Shown here one piece after another: positions 63,995-64,000 of a DNA stretch of 64,000 bases. The stretch comes from Onchidella celtica (taxonomy: Eukaryota > Mollusca > Gastropoda > Systellommatophora > Onchidiidae), in NCBI GenBank assembly GCA_963931925.1, contig OZ007575.1, forward strand, positions 38,632,846 to 38,696,845. The letters are read 5' to 3'. Within the stretch, counting starts at the first letter, position 1. The number at the start of each line of letters is the position of its first letter. The notes beneath the pieces are model-generated. The model worked only from the letters and a program-made list of their open reading frames with translations, ran no database searches and was not told where the DNA came from. The position numbers were made by a program, and so were the translations under genes.

Positions 63995-64000
63995 CAGGCA
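63995..64000 (+). other. Candidate acceptor of NUP210 exon 28
   Basis: The window ends TTGCAG|GCA after a pyrimidine-leaning stretch (TTGTCGTTCATTTCTC). It lies downstream of the 10.2-kb element and exon 27 ended in phase 0, so this could open the next exon. Only three exon bases are visible. Confidence 0.25.

Overview
The window is eukaryotic genomic DNA: genes are split into short exons by GT-AG introns, AT-rich introns are packed with transposons, and there are long (CT)n, (AAT)n and poly-G/C runs. The gene set and repeat style (tRNA-derived SINEs, many MITEs, LINE and pogo relics) suggest a lophotrochozoan, most likely a gastropod mollusc. The species is an inference; nothing in the window names it.

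Host genes, left to right. (1) 1123-1399 (+) is a lone exon carrying helicase motifs V and VI of a RIG-I/Dicer-type superfamily 2 helicase; a purine-rich minisatellite begins at its 3' end. (2) 8033-13288 (+) is a complete five-exon gene for a dual-specificity phosphatase with two tandem VHR/DUSP3-like catalytic domains whose exon phases repeat, a sign of internal duplication. (3) 17947-19854 (-) is a three-exon, 259-residue protein made only of the biotin-protein-ligase N-terminal (BPL_N, glutamine-amidotransferase-like) domain. (4) 22364-53410 (+) is the first 27 exons (1101 codons, frame closed throughout) of nuclear pore membrane glycoprotein NUP210/gp210, which runs off the right edge. 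One of its introns, 34043-34770, has U12-type (minor spliceosome) signals.

The rest is a layered transposon record, mostly inside NUP210 introns. Intron 1 holds a 5'-truncated LINE split by a 3.9-kb pogo-type element whose transposase ends in a PHD finger. Intron 14 holds a TTAA-flanked MITE split by a CAGTGTTCCC-ended transposon, and intron 20 holds the uninterrupted sister copy, itself nested in another MITE. Intron 27 (at least 10.5 kb) contains a 10.2-kb TIR element (53656-63841). It has a 32-bp TIR, dense AACCTCG/CGAGGTT subterminal motifs at both ends and a DDD/E-type transposase (Sola-like by motif pattern). The transposase is preceded by a Ser/Thr/Pro-rich nonapeptide-repeat ORF. A Ty3/gypsy-type element with Gmr1-like features sits inside it on the opposite strand.

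The host genes show no operon-like co-operation; each looks independently transcribed. The most unusual items are the 10.2-kb element, the U12-type NUP210 intron, the stand-alone BPL_N gene, the duplicated-domain phosphatase and the nested insertions with recognisable empty sites.
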